DNA of 46,913 bases from Alistipes sp. CAG:268 (GCA_000434235.1 FR892008.1:1-46913); one strand, 5' to 3'. Positions 1 through 8,329 are shown, counted from the stretch's first letter. Translations and numbers: made by a program. Notes: a model not told the origin generated them from the sequence alone.

Positions 1-208
1 AAGATACAACCTCCGCTGGATTTAAAACGTCCGCAAATGAGTTGTGGTTTGATGTAGAATTTCAATAAGATACAACCGATAATAGTCAGTATTCTTACCA
101 ATACCGGTTGTGGTTTGATGTAGAGATCCAATAAGATACAACGAAAGCCGAATACAGGGTCATGCTGTATCAGTTGTGGTATGATGTAGAATTTCAATAA
201 CAAAGCAC
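1..208. CRISPR. Trailing end of a CRISPR array, type II-C-like repeat
   Basis: The last 10 bases of one repeat (1-10) are followed by repeats at 41-76, 107-142 and 173-208, separated by three 30-bp spacers (11-40, 77-106, 143-172). The 36-bp repeat begins GTTGTGGTTTGATGTAGAAT and ends AAGATACAAC, so its ends are short inverted repeats, as in type II-C arrays of Bacteroidetes. The repeat at 107 has an altered centre and the one at 173 loses its last 8 bases. Decay at this end marks it as the leader-distal end, so the leader and any cas genes should lie to the left of base 1. No cas gene is in the window. The type assignment is an inference from the repeat alone. Confidence 0.93.
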
Positions 209-325
209 ACAAAGAACTTAAACATCATGCAGGGGAGAATTAATAAATTCCGGTAGATCGAAAACGAGATGATTTGACCTGTAAAATATGGACAGATACC
301 TTTAGCGTCTTGTCATTATCATCTA

Positions 326-480
326 CTATGCCGTCAGCACCCTACAGATACGACGCATCTTGCGGCTGATATTCGCCTCGGAGGTCTTCACATAGCGTCG
401 TGTCATGTTCGTATTCGTATAACCCGGAATCTTGGCGATAATGTCGATCGGCATCCCGTATTCGCCAAAATAAGGTACGA
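326..480 (-). pseudogene. C-terminal remnant of a tyrosine recombinase
   Basis: Read on the minus strand with its stop at 326-328, this piece encodes a residue pattern typical of the end of a tyrosine recombinase: GMPIDIIAKIPGYTN, then NMTRRYVKT and ISRKM. It carries the GH-like position (here GY) and the T-x-x-Y catalytic tyrosine context. Nothing upstream in the same frame looks like the rest of an integrase. The piece abuts a fragment of another gene near 480. It is an orphan tail, probably left by an integration or deletion next to the CRISPR array. Confidence 0.6.
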
Positions 481-820
481 TATTCGCAAATCAGCTTCAA
501 ATGCCGGACATCCATATTCGGATTCCGGCGCAGAAAGACATGGCGCATGCCCGCCACGCCGTTCTTGGCCTCCTGCTCAAGGTCATCGGGATGGATCCGC
601 CCCCGCATAACCGCCCTGCGGATCGCTGAAAAGCGCCCGGTGAAACTCCGACTCGTAGACGTGTTCGCCGCGGTGCAGGCCGAAGACCGAAACGGCACAC
701 CCGAACAAAAGGACCGACGTGGAGAGTACGGCGATGTGGCGGTCGAGCGCGACGGGATCGAGATCCTCCTCGCCGAATCGCCGGCTGGCCTGCAGTCCGG
801 CATATGGTCTTTGCGGGGCA
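480..820 (-). pseudogene. Frameshifted remnant of a PAS/LuxR-type regulator
   Basis: Two reading frames on the minus strand join into one plausible protein segment. The first frame (about 800-610) reads ASRRFGEEDLD, then DRHIAVLSTSVLLFG and a GEHVYESEFHRALF stretch. The second frame (about 610-480) continues GRIHPDDLEQ, GMRHVFLRRNPN and HLKLICEYR. This resembles the PAS-like sensor half of Bacteroidales LuxR-family regulators. A frameshift near 605-615 breaks it, and the expected C-terminal HTH is missing because the recombinase tail follows instead. It is not a functional gene. The family assignment is from pattern recognition only. Confidence 0.5.
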
Positions 821-1080
821 TCTATTCAGGTCGGAGATTGTGGAGGCAAAGATTATAAATCGGAAGCTATTCCCGGTTGAAAAAGCACCATTTGAGACCT
901 CACACAAGACAGGCGGCAGGGACTTGCGAATCCATAAGGATCTCCGCCTTACAGCTCGGACTCCTTTCGGTGCAATCGACCCACTCGCCGGACAAGCCCC
1001 GGCATGCGCCTCCGCTCGGGACAAACGACGCACATGTCAAAAAACAACCCCGCAAGCCCCAATCATGGAGAATTATTTTC

Positions 1081-1088
1081 TACTTTTG
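1081..1088 (+). promoter_or_regulatory. Bacteroidetes -7 element before the CPBP gene
   Basis: TACTTTTG matches TAnnTTTG. It predicts transcription starting near 1094, which fits a start codon at 1114 and excludes the longer open frame beginning at 877. The 260 bases before it (822-1080) show no convincing gene. Confidence 0.6.
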
Positions 1089-1113
1089 CCTGCAAAACAA
1101 TCAGTTCGAATTT

Positions 1114-1890
1114 ATGATTCAGCCTGCATCGAAAACCGCAAGGATTGCCTATTCCCTCATTGCGGGTATAATGATTATCCTCTTCTGGAGAAACATCGGC
1201 TTTGCGACAACACTTCTCGATATGCCGGGCAGCTCTATTCTCGGGCTGTCGATCAAGGCGTTACTCCTGACTCTTGCTGTCCTCATCCTGACGACAGTCG
1301 TCGTCAAGCCGAAAGAAGTGTTTTCTTTTCTCGGGCTGAGTGGAAACATGCTCAAGGGATTCGGGATCGCACTCCTTTGCGTGCTCCCCCTGTATCTTGT
1401 ATTTCCTTTCTTCGGCAGCCTCAATACAGAATTGACATTCACCGTGTTTTATGACCGATGCATCCTTACCGGGTTCAAGGAAGAGCTGGTGTTCCGGGCG
1501 CTTATGTTCGGTTTGCTTTTCCGATATGCAAAAACAGGATTCTTCTGGGCTGTCATATTGCCGGCCCTCTACTTTGGCTCCGTACATCTCTATCAAGGAC
1601 ACGATGCCCTTTCGTCGCTCGCCGCTTTCGGTGTAACCTTCATCGGCGCACTCTATTTCAGCTGGATGTACGTCGAGTGGAATTTCAACATATGGATTCC
1701 GGTCGGATTGCACATACTGATGAACGGAGCCTGGCATATTTTCATTATGGAGGGTACGGAGGTCGCGGCGGGTGGCCTGATATCCAATATGGCCCGAATA
1801 GTCAGCATGGCATTGGCTATTGCCATTACAGTCTATTACCACAAAAGGAGAGGAGAAAAAGTCCTTGATTATCCCATTTGGAAGTTCTAA
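1114..1890 (+). CDS. CPBP-family intramembrane glutamic endopeptidase
   Basis: This 258-residue, very hydrophobic protein carries the CPBP (CAAX protease / Abi) motifs in order: EE-x-x-x-R in FKEELVFR (about residues 121-128), F-x-x-x-H in FGSVHLY (about 153), and H-x-x-x-N in HILMN (about 200). These make the membrane-embedded active site. The family includes prenyl-protein proteases, bacteriocin self-immunity proteins and proteins that interact with anti-sigma factors; the substrate here cannot be read from sequence. The start at 1114 was preferred to 877 because a TAnnTTTG promoter lies between them and the extra N-terminus looks non-coding. It stands alone, and the hairpin at 1985-2020 would end its transcript. 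Confidence 0.85.
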   Translation: MIQPASKTARIAYSLIAGIMIILFWRNIGFATTLLDMPGSSILGLSIKALLLTLAVLILTTVVVKPKEVFSFLGLSGNMLKGFGIALLCVLPLYLVFPFFGSLNTELTFTVFYDRCILTGFKEELVFRALMFGLLFRYAKTGFFWAVILPALYFGSVHLYQGHDALSSLAAFGVTFIGALYFSWMYVEWNFNIWIPVGLHILMNGAWHIFIMEGTEVAAGGLISNMARIVSMALAIAITVYYHKRRGEKVLDYPIWKF

Positions 1891-1946
1891 ATTGCGGTCT
1901 GCTTTCGGTCCGGGCAGAACAGCTACGATGAAAGCGTAAAAGGATT

Positions 1947-2067
1947 GCCGCCTTTTGCCTCAACAGGAGTGGGAAAATGAAAGAAAAAACCTTGCATATC
2001 AGCGATATACAAGGCTTTTTACTTTCTATCGGGGTTTCTTTCTGGCCCCCTCTGGAGCGGAAAACGG
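1947..2067. repeat. Left 121-bp direct repeat (attL) of the tRNA-Gly element
   Basis: This segment is highly similar to 11132-11252 in the same orientation and of the same length. Its right end repeats the 3' end of the tRNA-Gly gene including the encoded CCA (2053-2067), although no tRNA is here. It also contains the tRNA's downstream terminator hairpin. A tRNA 3' end duplicated without the tRNA is the usual signature of a site-specific integration. The bases between the copies, about 9.2 kb, would be the element. Confidence 0.8.
1985..2020. terminator. Bidirectional hairpin terminator in attL
   Basis: A stem of about 15 bp around the loop AGC is flanked by an A-run on the left and a T-run on the right, so it can end transcripts in both directions. 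It lies downstream of the CPBP gene. The equivalent hairpin at 11169-11205 serves the tRNA. Confidence 0.75.
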
Positions 2068-2217
2068 ATTTCCGACCCAAGCATATCCCTCGTTCACAAT
2101 CAGCGCATTACGTAAAGCATTTTCCTCAAAGGTCACTCCTGTGATGCGGTCATCATGCACTCGTTTGCATCCCAATGCTTTCGACAAAGATAAGAAATCT
2201 TCAGTCCAAATACAAAC
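2026..2217 (-). other. Possible truncated coding piece between the AAA+ gene and attL
   Basis: On the minus strand, in frame with the AAA+ gene but after its stop, an open stretch of about 63 codons runs into the attL repeat and ends at 2026-2028. Part reads SKALGCKRVHDD, then TFEENALRNALIVNEGY, which looks protein-like. A minus-strand TATCTTTG at 2185-2192 could drive it, but there is no ATG, only TTG. It may be the start of a gene cut by the recombination that made the repeat. I do not recognise it, and the remainder of 1891-2217 shows only the repeat. Confidence 0.2.
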
Positions 2218-3921
2218 TCAAAATCCGATTTTGCGCCGCGACCGCTCTGGCTGCCCAAGCACTTCCAAGCGGCAGTATCCGTCGAGTTGCTCGAACGAAG
2301 GTTCCGCGCCCTGCAGGATTATGTCAATCGTCCGTTTGCGGGCGATGTTCTCGATCTGCCCGCCGCTGAAATCGTACCGTGCAGCCAGCATGGCTGCCGT
2401 TCGCTCGTCGAGTGTCGGAATCATCGACCGCCAGATCCGACTCTTCGCCTCCGTCGAGGGTTTCTCGAACTCGATCTTATAGAGAAAACGCCGCTCAAAA
2501 GCCTTGTCCAGATTCTGTGTGAGGTTCGTGGTGGCAATCATGATGCCGTCCAACTGCTCCATCTCCTGCAGGATGATATTCTGGATTGAGTTTTCCATCT
2601 TCTCCACGGCCTGTTGTGCTCCCTCCTGACGGATTCCCAGTACGGCATCCGCCTCGTTGAAGAGCAGTATGGGTGCCGGTTTCGAATAACGGGTATAAGC
2701 TCGGTAACGGTCGAAAGCCTCCTTGATGTTCTTCTCGCTTTCGCCGACCCAGCAACTCTTGATCTGTGAAACATCGACAACCATCAAGTCACGCCCCGTG
2801 CGACGTGCCAGCTGGTAGACCGTCTCGGTCTTGCCTGTCCCCGGCGCTCCGTAGAAAAGGCAGGCAAAGCCCTTGCGCATGCCGCCGGCCTCCAGCCGCT
2901 GCTGGATGTCGGTGAAGTGTTCGGGGGCGAGGAGTTCCCCCAGCCGGTCGATCTGTCGCTGCACCGACGGGTTGTAGAAGAGCTCCTTGGCGGCAAAGGT
3001 CGTGCAGTCGAGCAGATCCCTCCCCTTGCGACTCTTGTGCTCGACATAACGCAAACCGACGAAAAGAGCCTCCCGGGCCGTGCAAGTCAGGTGGAAATAC
3101 TCCGGATCTTCCAATCCGTTTGCGTTATAGGGCTCGATGATTTTCCGTTCGCACAGTTTGAGATCCGAGGCATTCATCATCCAGGAAAGGAACCGTTGCT
3201 CATCCCCCATAAAATAGTCCTGCCAGTCCCGCATCCGGAGGTATGCCTTGCCCTTGTTCACATAGAGATGGCAGAAGACGTAAAACAGCAGGCATTCCAC
3301 ATTTTCCGACAAATCATAGGTTTGGAGCGTCTGACAGAACGGCAATTCCGGATTGGCTGCCACCAGCGCATCCAGATCGGCGAGCAGCAGATTCCGGTCC
3401 TCTTTCATCCGGTCAAGAATCTTCTCCATGCGGTCGAAGAGCTGCTCGACAGTCAGGTTGTCGATGGGCGCCGGCTCGAAGGCGCGGTTTTCCTTGACGG
3501 CCTCCACGACCTCCATCGGGACGGAGTAGAAGAGCGTGTTCTCCTTTTTGAAGCGCCAGATGAGGTGGCGCTGTGCCAGGAGGTCGGCTGCGGCCATCAA
3601 CGAAATGATCCGCACCATACGGCAACCGATCAGGTCGGAAAAATCGCTGATCTGAATCCGCGGATCGGTGCTTTTCTCCATAAAGAGGGCAAAGGCCAAT
3701 GCCTGCTCCTCATCAAGCGTCATGCATTCAGACACATACGTCAACGCCGAATGGGCCTTTTCTGAAAAGGGCGTTTCGAGTTTCAGTTCTATGGCCAAAT
3801 TTACGATCTGCTCGATGGCTCCGATCAAGGTCCACGCCGGCTCCTTCGGGTTCTTTACCAATGACTGATCAACCTCCGATTTCGGGCTCGTGCTCCTCTT
3901 CGTCTCAAGATGTTCCATCAT
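2218..3921 (-). CDS. AAA+ ATPase with an N-terminal helical extension
   Basis: This protein of about 567 residues has an N-terminal region of about 330 residues with no motif I recognise and a C-terminal AAA+ module. The module shows Walker A GAPGTGKT (about residue 357), a Walker B-like ILLFNEAD (about 418) in which the usual first acidic residue is Asn, sensor 1 in MIATTN, and an arginine-finger region FERRF. AAA+ modules of this CDC48-like type remodel or unfold protein partners. The start at 3921 (ATGATG) is preferred over an upstream ATG at 3981 because the extra residues look like leader. It is divergent from the WYL regulator gene across a 161-bp shared region and is inside the tRNA-Gly element, so it probably works with the WYL, nuclease and hydrolase genes. 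Its substrate is unknown. Confidence 0.8.
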   Translation of the reverse strand: MMEHLETKRSTSPKSEVDQSLVKNPKEPAWTLIGAIEQIVNLAIELKLETPFSEKAHSALTYVSECMTLDEEQALAFALFMEKSTDPRIQISDFSDLIGCRMVRIISLMAAADLLAQRHLIWRFKKENTLFYSVPMEVVEAVKENRAFEPAPIDNLTVEQLFDRMEKILDRMKEDRNLLLADLDALVAANPELPFCQTLQTYDLSENVECLLFYVFCHLYVNKGKAYLRMRDWQDYFMGDEQRFLSWMMNASDLKLCERKIIEPYNANGLEDPEYFHLTCTAREALFVGLRYVEHKSRKGRDLLDCTTFAAKELFYNPSVQRQIDRLGELLAPEHFTDIQQRLEAGGMRKGFACLFYGAPGTGKTETVYQLARRTGRDLMVVDVSQIKSCWVGESEKNIKEAFDRYRAYTRYSKPAPILLFNEADAVLGIRQEGAQQAVEKMENSIQNIILQEMEQLDGIMIATTNLTQNLDKAFERRFLYKIEFEKPSTEAKSRIWRSMIPTLDERTAAMLAARYDFSGGQIENIARKRTIDIILQGAEPSFEQLDGYCRLEVLGQPERSRRKIGF

Positions 3922-4052
3922 TTCCGTATTTTTTCTCCGGCAAAGTTCAATAGCCAATCTGCCAGAATCCGGCGCACGCACTCTTTATTTGAAAATATGA
4001 CATACAATGGAAAAATTCCTGCTATGTGCAATATTTCAGCACATACTCTTAC

Positions 4053-4060
4053 TACCTTTG
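4053..4060 (+). promoter_or_regulatory. -7 element before the WYL gene
   Basis: TACCTTTG matches TAnnTTTG, 23 bases before the ATG at 4083. It supports that start over the upstream ATG at 4026. The divergent region 3922-4082 must also hold the promoter of the AAA+ gene. Confidence 0.65.
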
Positions 4061-4082
4061 TACCAGAAAAAAGACGAACACC

Positions 4083-4997
4083 ATGGCATCCAATCTCTTT
4101 AAAAGGTACATCTGGCTGGCCGACACCCTCCATCGCTACGGCCCCATCACGCTGGCCGAGATCCGCGCCCGCTGGCAGCGCAGCGCGCTCTATGACGGTC
4201 GTCCGCTGGCGCGGCGGACTTTCCACTCCCACCGCGACGCAGTCGAGGAACTGTTCGACATCTCGATTGTCTGCGACGAACGCACCAACCGTTACTCCAT
4301 TGCCAACAGCGAGGATCTCAACTCGCACAACATCACCAACTGGCTGCTCGATAGTTTTGCCGTCGGGCAGTCGCTGCGCGAGGCCCGCACGCTGCACAAC
4401 CGCGTGCTGGTCGAGGAGGTTCCCTCGGCCCGGGGGCATCTGCCCGAACTGCTTGACGCCATGCGCGAGAACCGGCAGGTGGTCATTACCTATCAGCCCT
4501 TCACGGGGGACGAGGCCTTCGATCTCCGTCTTCGGCCGCTTTTCGTCAAGCTCCGCGACCGGCGCTGGTACCTCTACGCCGACAAGCCCGACAATGCGAA
4601 AATCAAACTCTACGCGCTGGACCGCATGGTGAAGATCCGCGTGACCGAAGATCGCTTTACGCCGCCCGAGGAGCTGGATCCGGCCGGCTACCTGGCCGGC
4701 GCATTCGGCGTGGCGGTCTACGACGATATCCGTCCCTGCACGATCCGGGTCCGGGTCGCGGGCGACGGCGTCAAGTATCTCCGTACGCTGCCCCTCCACG
4801 CTTCGCAGCAGGAGGTCGAGACGCATGACGAATATGCCATCTTTGAATTTCACGTGGCACCAACGCCGGAGTTTTACCAGGCCATGTTAAACTGCCACGG
4901 CAATTTCGAGGTGCTCTCGCCGGGCAATGTACGGGAAGAGATGCGGCGCATCATTGACGGGCTCCATGTTTTGTACTGCCGTCCGACAAATGAGTAA
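4083..4997 (+). CDS. WYL-domain transcriptional regulator
   Basis: This 304-residue protein starts with a winged-helix-like DNA-binding region (residues 1-75: LADTLHRYGPITLAEIRARW followed by RRTFHSHRDAVEE) and continues into a WYL ligand-binding domain with the diagnostic RRWYLYAD at about residue 160, then a WCX-like C-terminus. WYL proteins bind nucleic acid or nucleotide ligands and often control phage-defence operons. It is the first gene of a forward operon; the next ORF begins inside its stop (ATGAGTAA). Its position opposite the AAA+ gene fits a regulator of both arms. The ligand is unknown. Confidence 0.85.
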   Translation: MASNLFKRYIWLADTLHRYGPITLAEIRARWQRSALYDGRPLARRTFHSHRDAVEELFDISIVCDERTNRYSIANSEDLNSHNITNWLLDSFAVGQSLREARTLHNRVLVEEVPSARGHLPELLDAMRENRQVVITYQPFTGDEAFDLRLRPLFVKLRDRRWYLYADKPDNAKIKLYALDRMVKIRVTEDRFTPPEELDPAGYLAGAFGVAVYDDIRPCTIRVRVAGDGVKYLRTLPLHASQQEVETHDEYAIFEFHVAPTPEFYQAMLNCHGNFEVLSPGNVREEMRRIIDGLHVLYCRPTNE

Positions 4998-5499
4998 AAA
5001 AGAAAATCGAACGAAGATGATGACAGAAAAAACAGACAAACAGACACATGAGCGCCAATGGGAACTTTTTGCGGAGGCAGTGCCGCTCATTTGGCAGCAA
5101 CGTGAACGGATTCTTACCGATCTGCAGCTCTTCGGGGCCCGCACGCCGATGCGTATCCGCATGGCCTATGTTTCGATGAAGGATTCGGGACCCTATCCAC
5201 TAGGCGTGGTGGTCCGGGCGTGGACCGAGTACGCAGAAAACTACATGCGTCTATGTCCGAAATGCGGCGGACGGATGTTGATCTACTCCTTCTCGGGGTC
5301 ACCGTTGAGCGGCCGCAGCAGCCATTCGGCCACCTGCACCGCATGCGGCTATCAACAACGCCACGTCGACGAAGGCAGTTTCGGACGCCTTGCTTCACCG
5401 ATCATGCGTATTGCCAGCGAGTATCGGGATCTGCCGAAGGGCGATGCGCTGTCGTTCGAGGAGGCGATCAATAAAATCCACGATTTCGACACAAAATAA
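4990..5499 (+). CDS. Zinc-ribbon protein of unknown function
   Basis: The 169-residue product contains two cysteine pairs, CPKCGG (about residue 88) and CTACGY (about 116), separated by 24 residues, which make a zinc ribbon. The N-terminus is charged and probably helical. The gene starts at an ATG overlapping the stop of the WYL gene, which implies translational coupling. Zinc ribbons bind nucleic acid or protein. I do not recognise the family; the context suggests an accessory subunit of the WYL/AAA+/nuclease cassette. Confidence 0.75.
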   Translation: MSKKENRTKMMTEKTDKQTHERQWELFAEAVPLIWQQRERILTDLQLFGARTPMRIRMAYVSMKDSGPYPLGVVVRAWTEYAENYMRLCPKCGGRMLIYSFSGSPLSGRSSHSATCTACGYQQRHVDEGSFGRLASPIMRIASEYRDLPKGDALSFEEAINKIHDFDTK

Positions 5500-5533
5500 A
5501 AAAGTATAATCAAAGATTTAAGCTAATAAGTAG

Positions 5534-5541
5534 TATTTTTG
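5534..5541 (+). promoter_or_regulatory. -7 element before the nuclease-like gene
   Basis: TATTTTTG matches TAnnTTTG and sits 28 bases before the ATG at 5570. The two downstream genes can therefore be transcribed apart from the WYL gene. Confidence 0.6.
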
Positions 5542-5569
5542 TAAAAAACCAATCTAAAAATTCAATACC

Positions 5570-6496
5570 ATGGCTCGCTCTATCAGTGAATTGTTCATGA
5601 ACCGCTTCATGGACAAAAACGATCTCTATCCCGTTCTCGAATATGTAAAGGCAGACAACTCGCTGGATCTCGAAATGCGAGGCAATTATGTCTCGATCTA
5701 TTATCGAGGTGGTTCAGTTTTGAGAATATTTGAAGATAAAGGACATTACGGCAGTATTGATCCCCGATATATGCCTGGGGCTCAAGCGCCTCAATTCTCA
5801 TTGGAAAACATTCATGCCTATCTTACCGAAGCAAAGCACATTGTGGATATCTACACCACCAATGTAAAAAATCATCTGGGAGAAAAGGATATCCAGCAAA
5901 TGATTATCAAGGAGAACAATTATTCATGTAACTCCTTCGATACGGATTATTTTATCATCGACAGCGAATACCAATACGGAGACAAACGCTTCGACCTTGT
6001 CGCACTGGAATGGGAATCGACTCCGGCCGCTCATAAACTGGCGAAAACGGCTATTCCCCGCTTGTTTATCATAGAGGTCAAACAAGGATACAAATCCATC
6101 CGATCAACACAAAGCGTCAAAGACGACAAGACAACGGAATCACCCGGATTGAAAATCCACCAGGACGATTTTCGCGACTTCGTCTCCGATTGTGACCGGG
6201 TCCAGAACTTCCAGAACGACATGCTCAACCTGTTCCGACAAAAACGGATCTTGGGTTTGATTCCGGGCTTCAAACTGGGCGACAACGCCGACAAGTATAA
6301 GGATGTAACCCAGATCCAGCCCAAAGTAGAGTTTGCCTGCGTACTGGCGAATTATAAAACCCAAAGTACCCAACTTCGGCTTGAACTGCAGGAAATGGAG
6401 GATTGTCTCTTTTTTAACTCTTCCTTCATGGGATATGGATTATACAAAAGCGGTCTTATGAATAAGGCTGCATTAGAGAAAGAGCTATGCAGATAG
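5570..6496 (+). CDS. Uncharacterised protein with a PD-(D/E)XK-like nuclease motif
   Basis: This 308-residue protein has no family I can name. Its middle carries a pattern typical of restriction-like nuclease cores: RFDLVALEW (about residue 141) and then LFIIEVKQG (about 165), giving D-x(n)-E-x-K with the lysine in EVK. The C-terminal third is rich in charged helices. The preceding promoter is clear, and the gene overlaps the beta-CASP hydrolase gene by 10 bases, so the two are translationally coupled. The nuclease call is an inference from the motif. Confidence 0.65.
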   Translation: MARSISELFMNRFMDKNDLYPVLEYVKADNSLDLEMRGNYVSIYYRGGSVLRIFEDKGHYGSIDPRYMPGAQAPQFSLENIHAYLTEAKHIVDIYTTNVKNHLGEKDIQQMIIKENNYSCNSFDTDYFIIDSEYQYGDKRFDLVALEWESTPAAHKLAKTAIPRLFIIEVKQGYKSIRSTQSVKDDKTTESPGLKIHQDDFRDFVSDCDRVQNFQNDMLNLFRQKRILGLIPGFKLGDNADKYKDVTQIQPKVEFACVLANYKTQSTQLRLELQEMEDCLFFNSSFMGYGLYKSGLMNKAALEKELCR

Positions 6497-7761
6497 TCAT
6501 CCACCGCGGAACACACGAAATCGGCGGCAGTTGTGTTGAGATACGAACCCGGCAGACTAAAATCCTGCTCGATCTGGGTCTGCCGCTCGATTTCGACTCC
6601 CGGCCCCAGGAGCAGCAGAAGCAAATCCGCCGCGAGGCCCTCGAATGGGCTCAGGATGCCGATGCCATCTTCATCAGCCACTTCCATGCCGACCACCACG
6701 GCCTGTTGCCCGACACGCACCAGGATGTGGCCATCTACGCTACGGCCGGGACGGCGGCCATGATGCACGTCACCGAGGTAATCCATGGCCGCGGCGATGC
6801 CGACTATCTGCGCCATATCAGCGTCCTATCCAAGGACGCTGACGACCGGAAGTTCGAGCCGGTAATCGTGGGCGATATTTGTATCACGCCCTACACGGTC
6901 GACCATGCGGCCTATGATGCCTGCGCCTTTCTGATCGAAGCCGAAGGCCGGCGAATCCTCTACAGCGGAGACATCCGCCGTCACGGGGTGAAAGGCTTTC
7001 TCTACCACAACCTGCCCCGGAAGGTCGACTGCTTGCTGCTCGAGGGGACCAATCTGGCCACCGAGAAAGCGTGTATGAACGAAGCGGAGATTTGCGAACG
7101 TTTCAAGGAGCAGTTCCGCACCGATGCCGACAAACTGCACTATGTCTGGTGCTCGGGACAGAATATTGACCGCATCGTCCAGATCTACAAGGCAGCGCTC
7201 GTCTGCTCGCGTAAGCTGATTGTGGATACCTACGTCGCGTATGTGCTGGAAGCGGTTCATCGTTTCAAGCCGTCGATCCCGTCGCCGCTCTCTCCGTTCG
7301 AAGGACACGATGTCTTCCGGTATTTCTGCCAACACGCCCAGCTAAAGCGGTTTGAAAAGGCAGGAGATCCGGAGATTGTGCAGCGCCTGAAAGCGCTGCC
7401 TACGGTCGACAAAAACGATATCGGACGTAATCCGGGACGTTATGTCTGGATGATCCGCCCCACGATGTTATGCTTTATGAAGAAATACAATCGTGTTCCA
7501 TCGGTTGTAGTCACTTCGATTTGGGAGGGGTATGAAAAAGACGAACCCGAATTCATGGATTGGATCCGGGAACGGGGTTTTGCCAATCCGCACATCCATA
7601 CCAGTGGTCATGCCGATGTGAAATCGCTGCAGGCAATTGTCCGTCATGTCGATCCCGGGCTGTTGATCCCGATTCACACCACCGTGCCGGAACGCTTTGC
7701 CACGCTCTTCCCCGACCGAACAATCCGCTGTCCGCAGGATAATGAGCCGATGGAGCTATAA
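6487..7761 (+). CDS. MBL-fold hydrolase, beta-CASP / RNase J-like
   Basis: The 424-residue protein has a metallo-beta-lactamase core: HFHADHHG (about residue 65), a histidine in VDHAAY, an aspartate in YSGDIRRHG, and a final histidine in IPIHT (about 395). A middle insertion of about 150 residues and HTSGHA (about 371) match beta-CASP nucleases such as RNase J and CPSF73, which cut or trim RNA or DNA. It lacks the long C-terminal domain of RNase J. It overlaps the nuclease-like gene by 10 bases, and a strong terminator follows. The likely role is nucleic acid hydrolysis in the cytoplasm; the target is unknown. Confidence 0.82.
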   Translation: MQIVIHRGTHEIGGSCVEIRTRQTKILLDLGLPLDFDSRPQEQQKQIRREALEWAQDADAIFISHFHADHHGLLPDTHQDVAIYATAGTAAMMHVTEVIHGRGDADYLRHISVLSKDADDRKFEPVIVGDICITPYTVDHAAYDACAFLIEAEGRRILYSGDIRRHGVKGFLYHNLPRKVDCLLLEGTNLATEKACMNEAEICERFKEQFRTDADKLHYVWCSGQNIDRIVQIYKAALVCSRKLIVDTYVAYVLEAVHRFKPSIPSPLSPFEGHDVFRYFCQHAQLKRFEKAGDPEIVQRLKALPTVDKNDIGRNPGRYVWMIRPTMLCFMKKYNRVPSVVVTSIWEGYEKDEPEFMDWIRERGFANPHIHTSGHADVKSLQAIVRHVDPGLLIPIHTTVPERFATLFPDRTIRCPQDNEPMEL

Positions 7762-7781
7762 GCCCCTTTTTCTCCAGATTC

Positions 7782-7819
7782 AGCCCTGCTGTGCCGGGAA
7801 GTGGCACAACAGGGCTTTT
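7782..7819 (+). terminator. Terminator after the beta-CASP gene
   Basis: A 14-bp stem (AGCCCTGCTGTGCC with GGCACAACAGGGCT, one G-U-type pair) is followed by TTTT. It ends the WYL-to-hydrolase operon. Confidence 0.75.
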
Positions 7820-7840
7820 ACTTTGCCGAAAAAGCTGGAT

Positions 7841-8308
7841 ATGGGAATCAGATACTACTACAAAAATGGCAAGACGGGATTTCAGACCTCGGGAGGATGC
7901 CACCTTACGAAGGCGTGCTGGGATGAAGCCTGGCTGCTGGATGATACGGACCGGGCATTGGTACGCGACAGCGAGGGGTATGCACTACTGCACATCCGCA
8001 GCGGACAACTCATTCGTTTGAACTGTGACCGTGCGGCACCCTATGGCGACTCTCTGTTGCGCATCCACCGCAACGGGAAATACGGCCTGTTGGATTTCGG
8101 GGGCCGCACCATCATTCCTCCGCGATACGATGTACTGACCAACCACTTTGCGCAGTTCAATATCATCGGCCGACGAGGCCGCTACGGATTGCTCAACCGG
8201 CTGGGCGGATGGGCACAACCGCTTCGTTACGACGTGATTCTACCCGTCAGCCAACGAGGAAACGACCGTTTGGCCTGCATCCGCCGACACAAGGTGGTGT
8301 TTTTGTGA
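7841..8308 (+). CDS. WG-repeat protein
   Basis: The 155-residue product contains at least two WG-type repeats, YGLLDFGGRTIIPPRYD and YGLLNRLGGWAQPLRYD, plus more degenerate ones near the N-terminus (YYYKNGKTGFQ). WG repeats form beta-structured binding surfaces, often in secreted or stress proteins. No signal peptide is visible, so it is probably cytoplasmic. The start at 7841 follows a near-consensus TACTTTG, and longer forms would run through the terminator before it. It is the last forward gene of the element before the reverse-strand mob block. Confidence 0.75.
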   Translation: MGIRYYYKNGKTGFQTSGGCHLTKACWDEAWLLDDTDRALVRDSEGYALLHIRSGQLIRLNCDRAAPYGDSLLRIHRNGKYGLLDFGGRTIIPPRYDVLTNHFAQFNIIGRRGRYGLLNRLGGWAQPLRYDVILPVSQRGNDRLACIRRHKVVFL

Positions 8309-8329
8309 GATTATCCAGTTTTTCCAATC

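Noticed and set aside
1..208. tracrRNA or cas genes near the array
   Set aside because: No anti-repeat outside the array and no cas motif were seen in the sequence to the right.
877..1113. N-terminal extension of the CPBP protein
   Set aside because: The stretch is compositionally unlike the rest, has no family features, and a TAnnTTTG promoter lies inside it.
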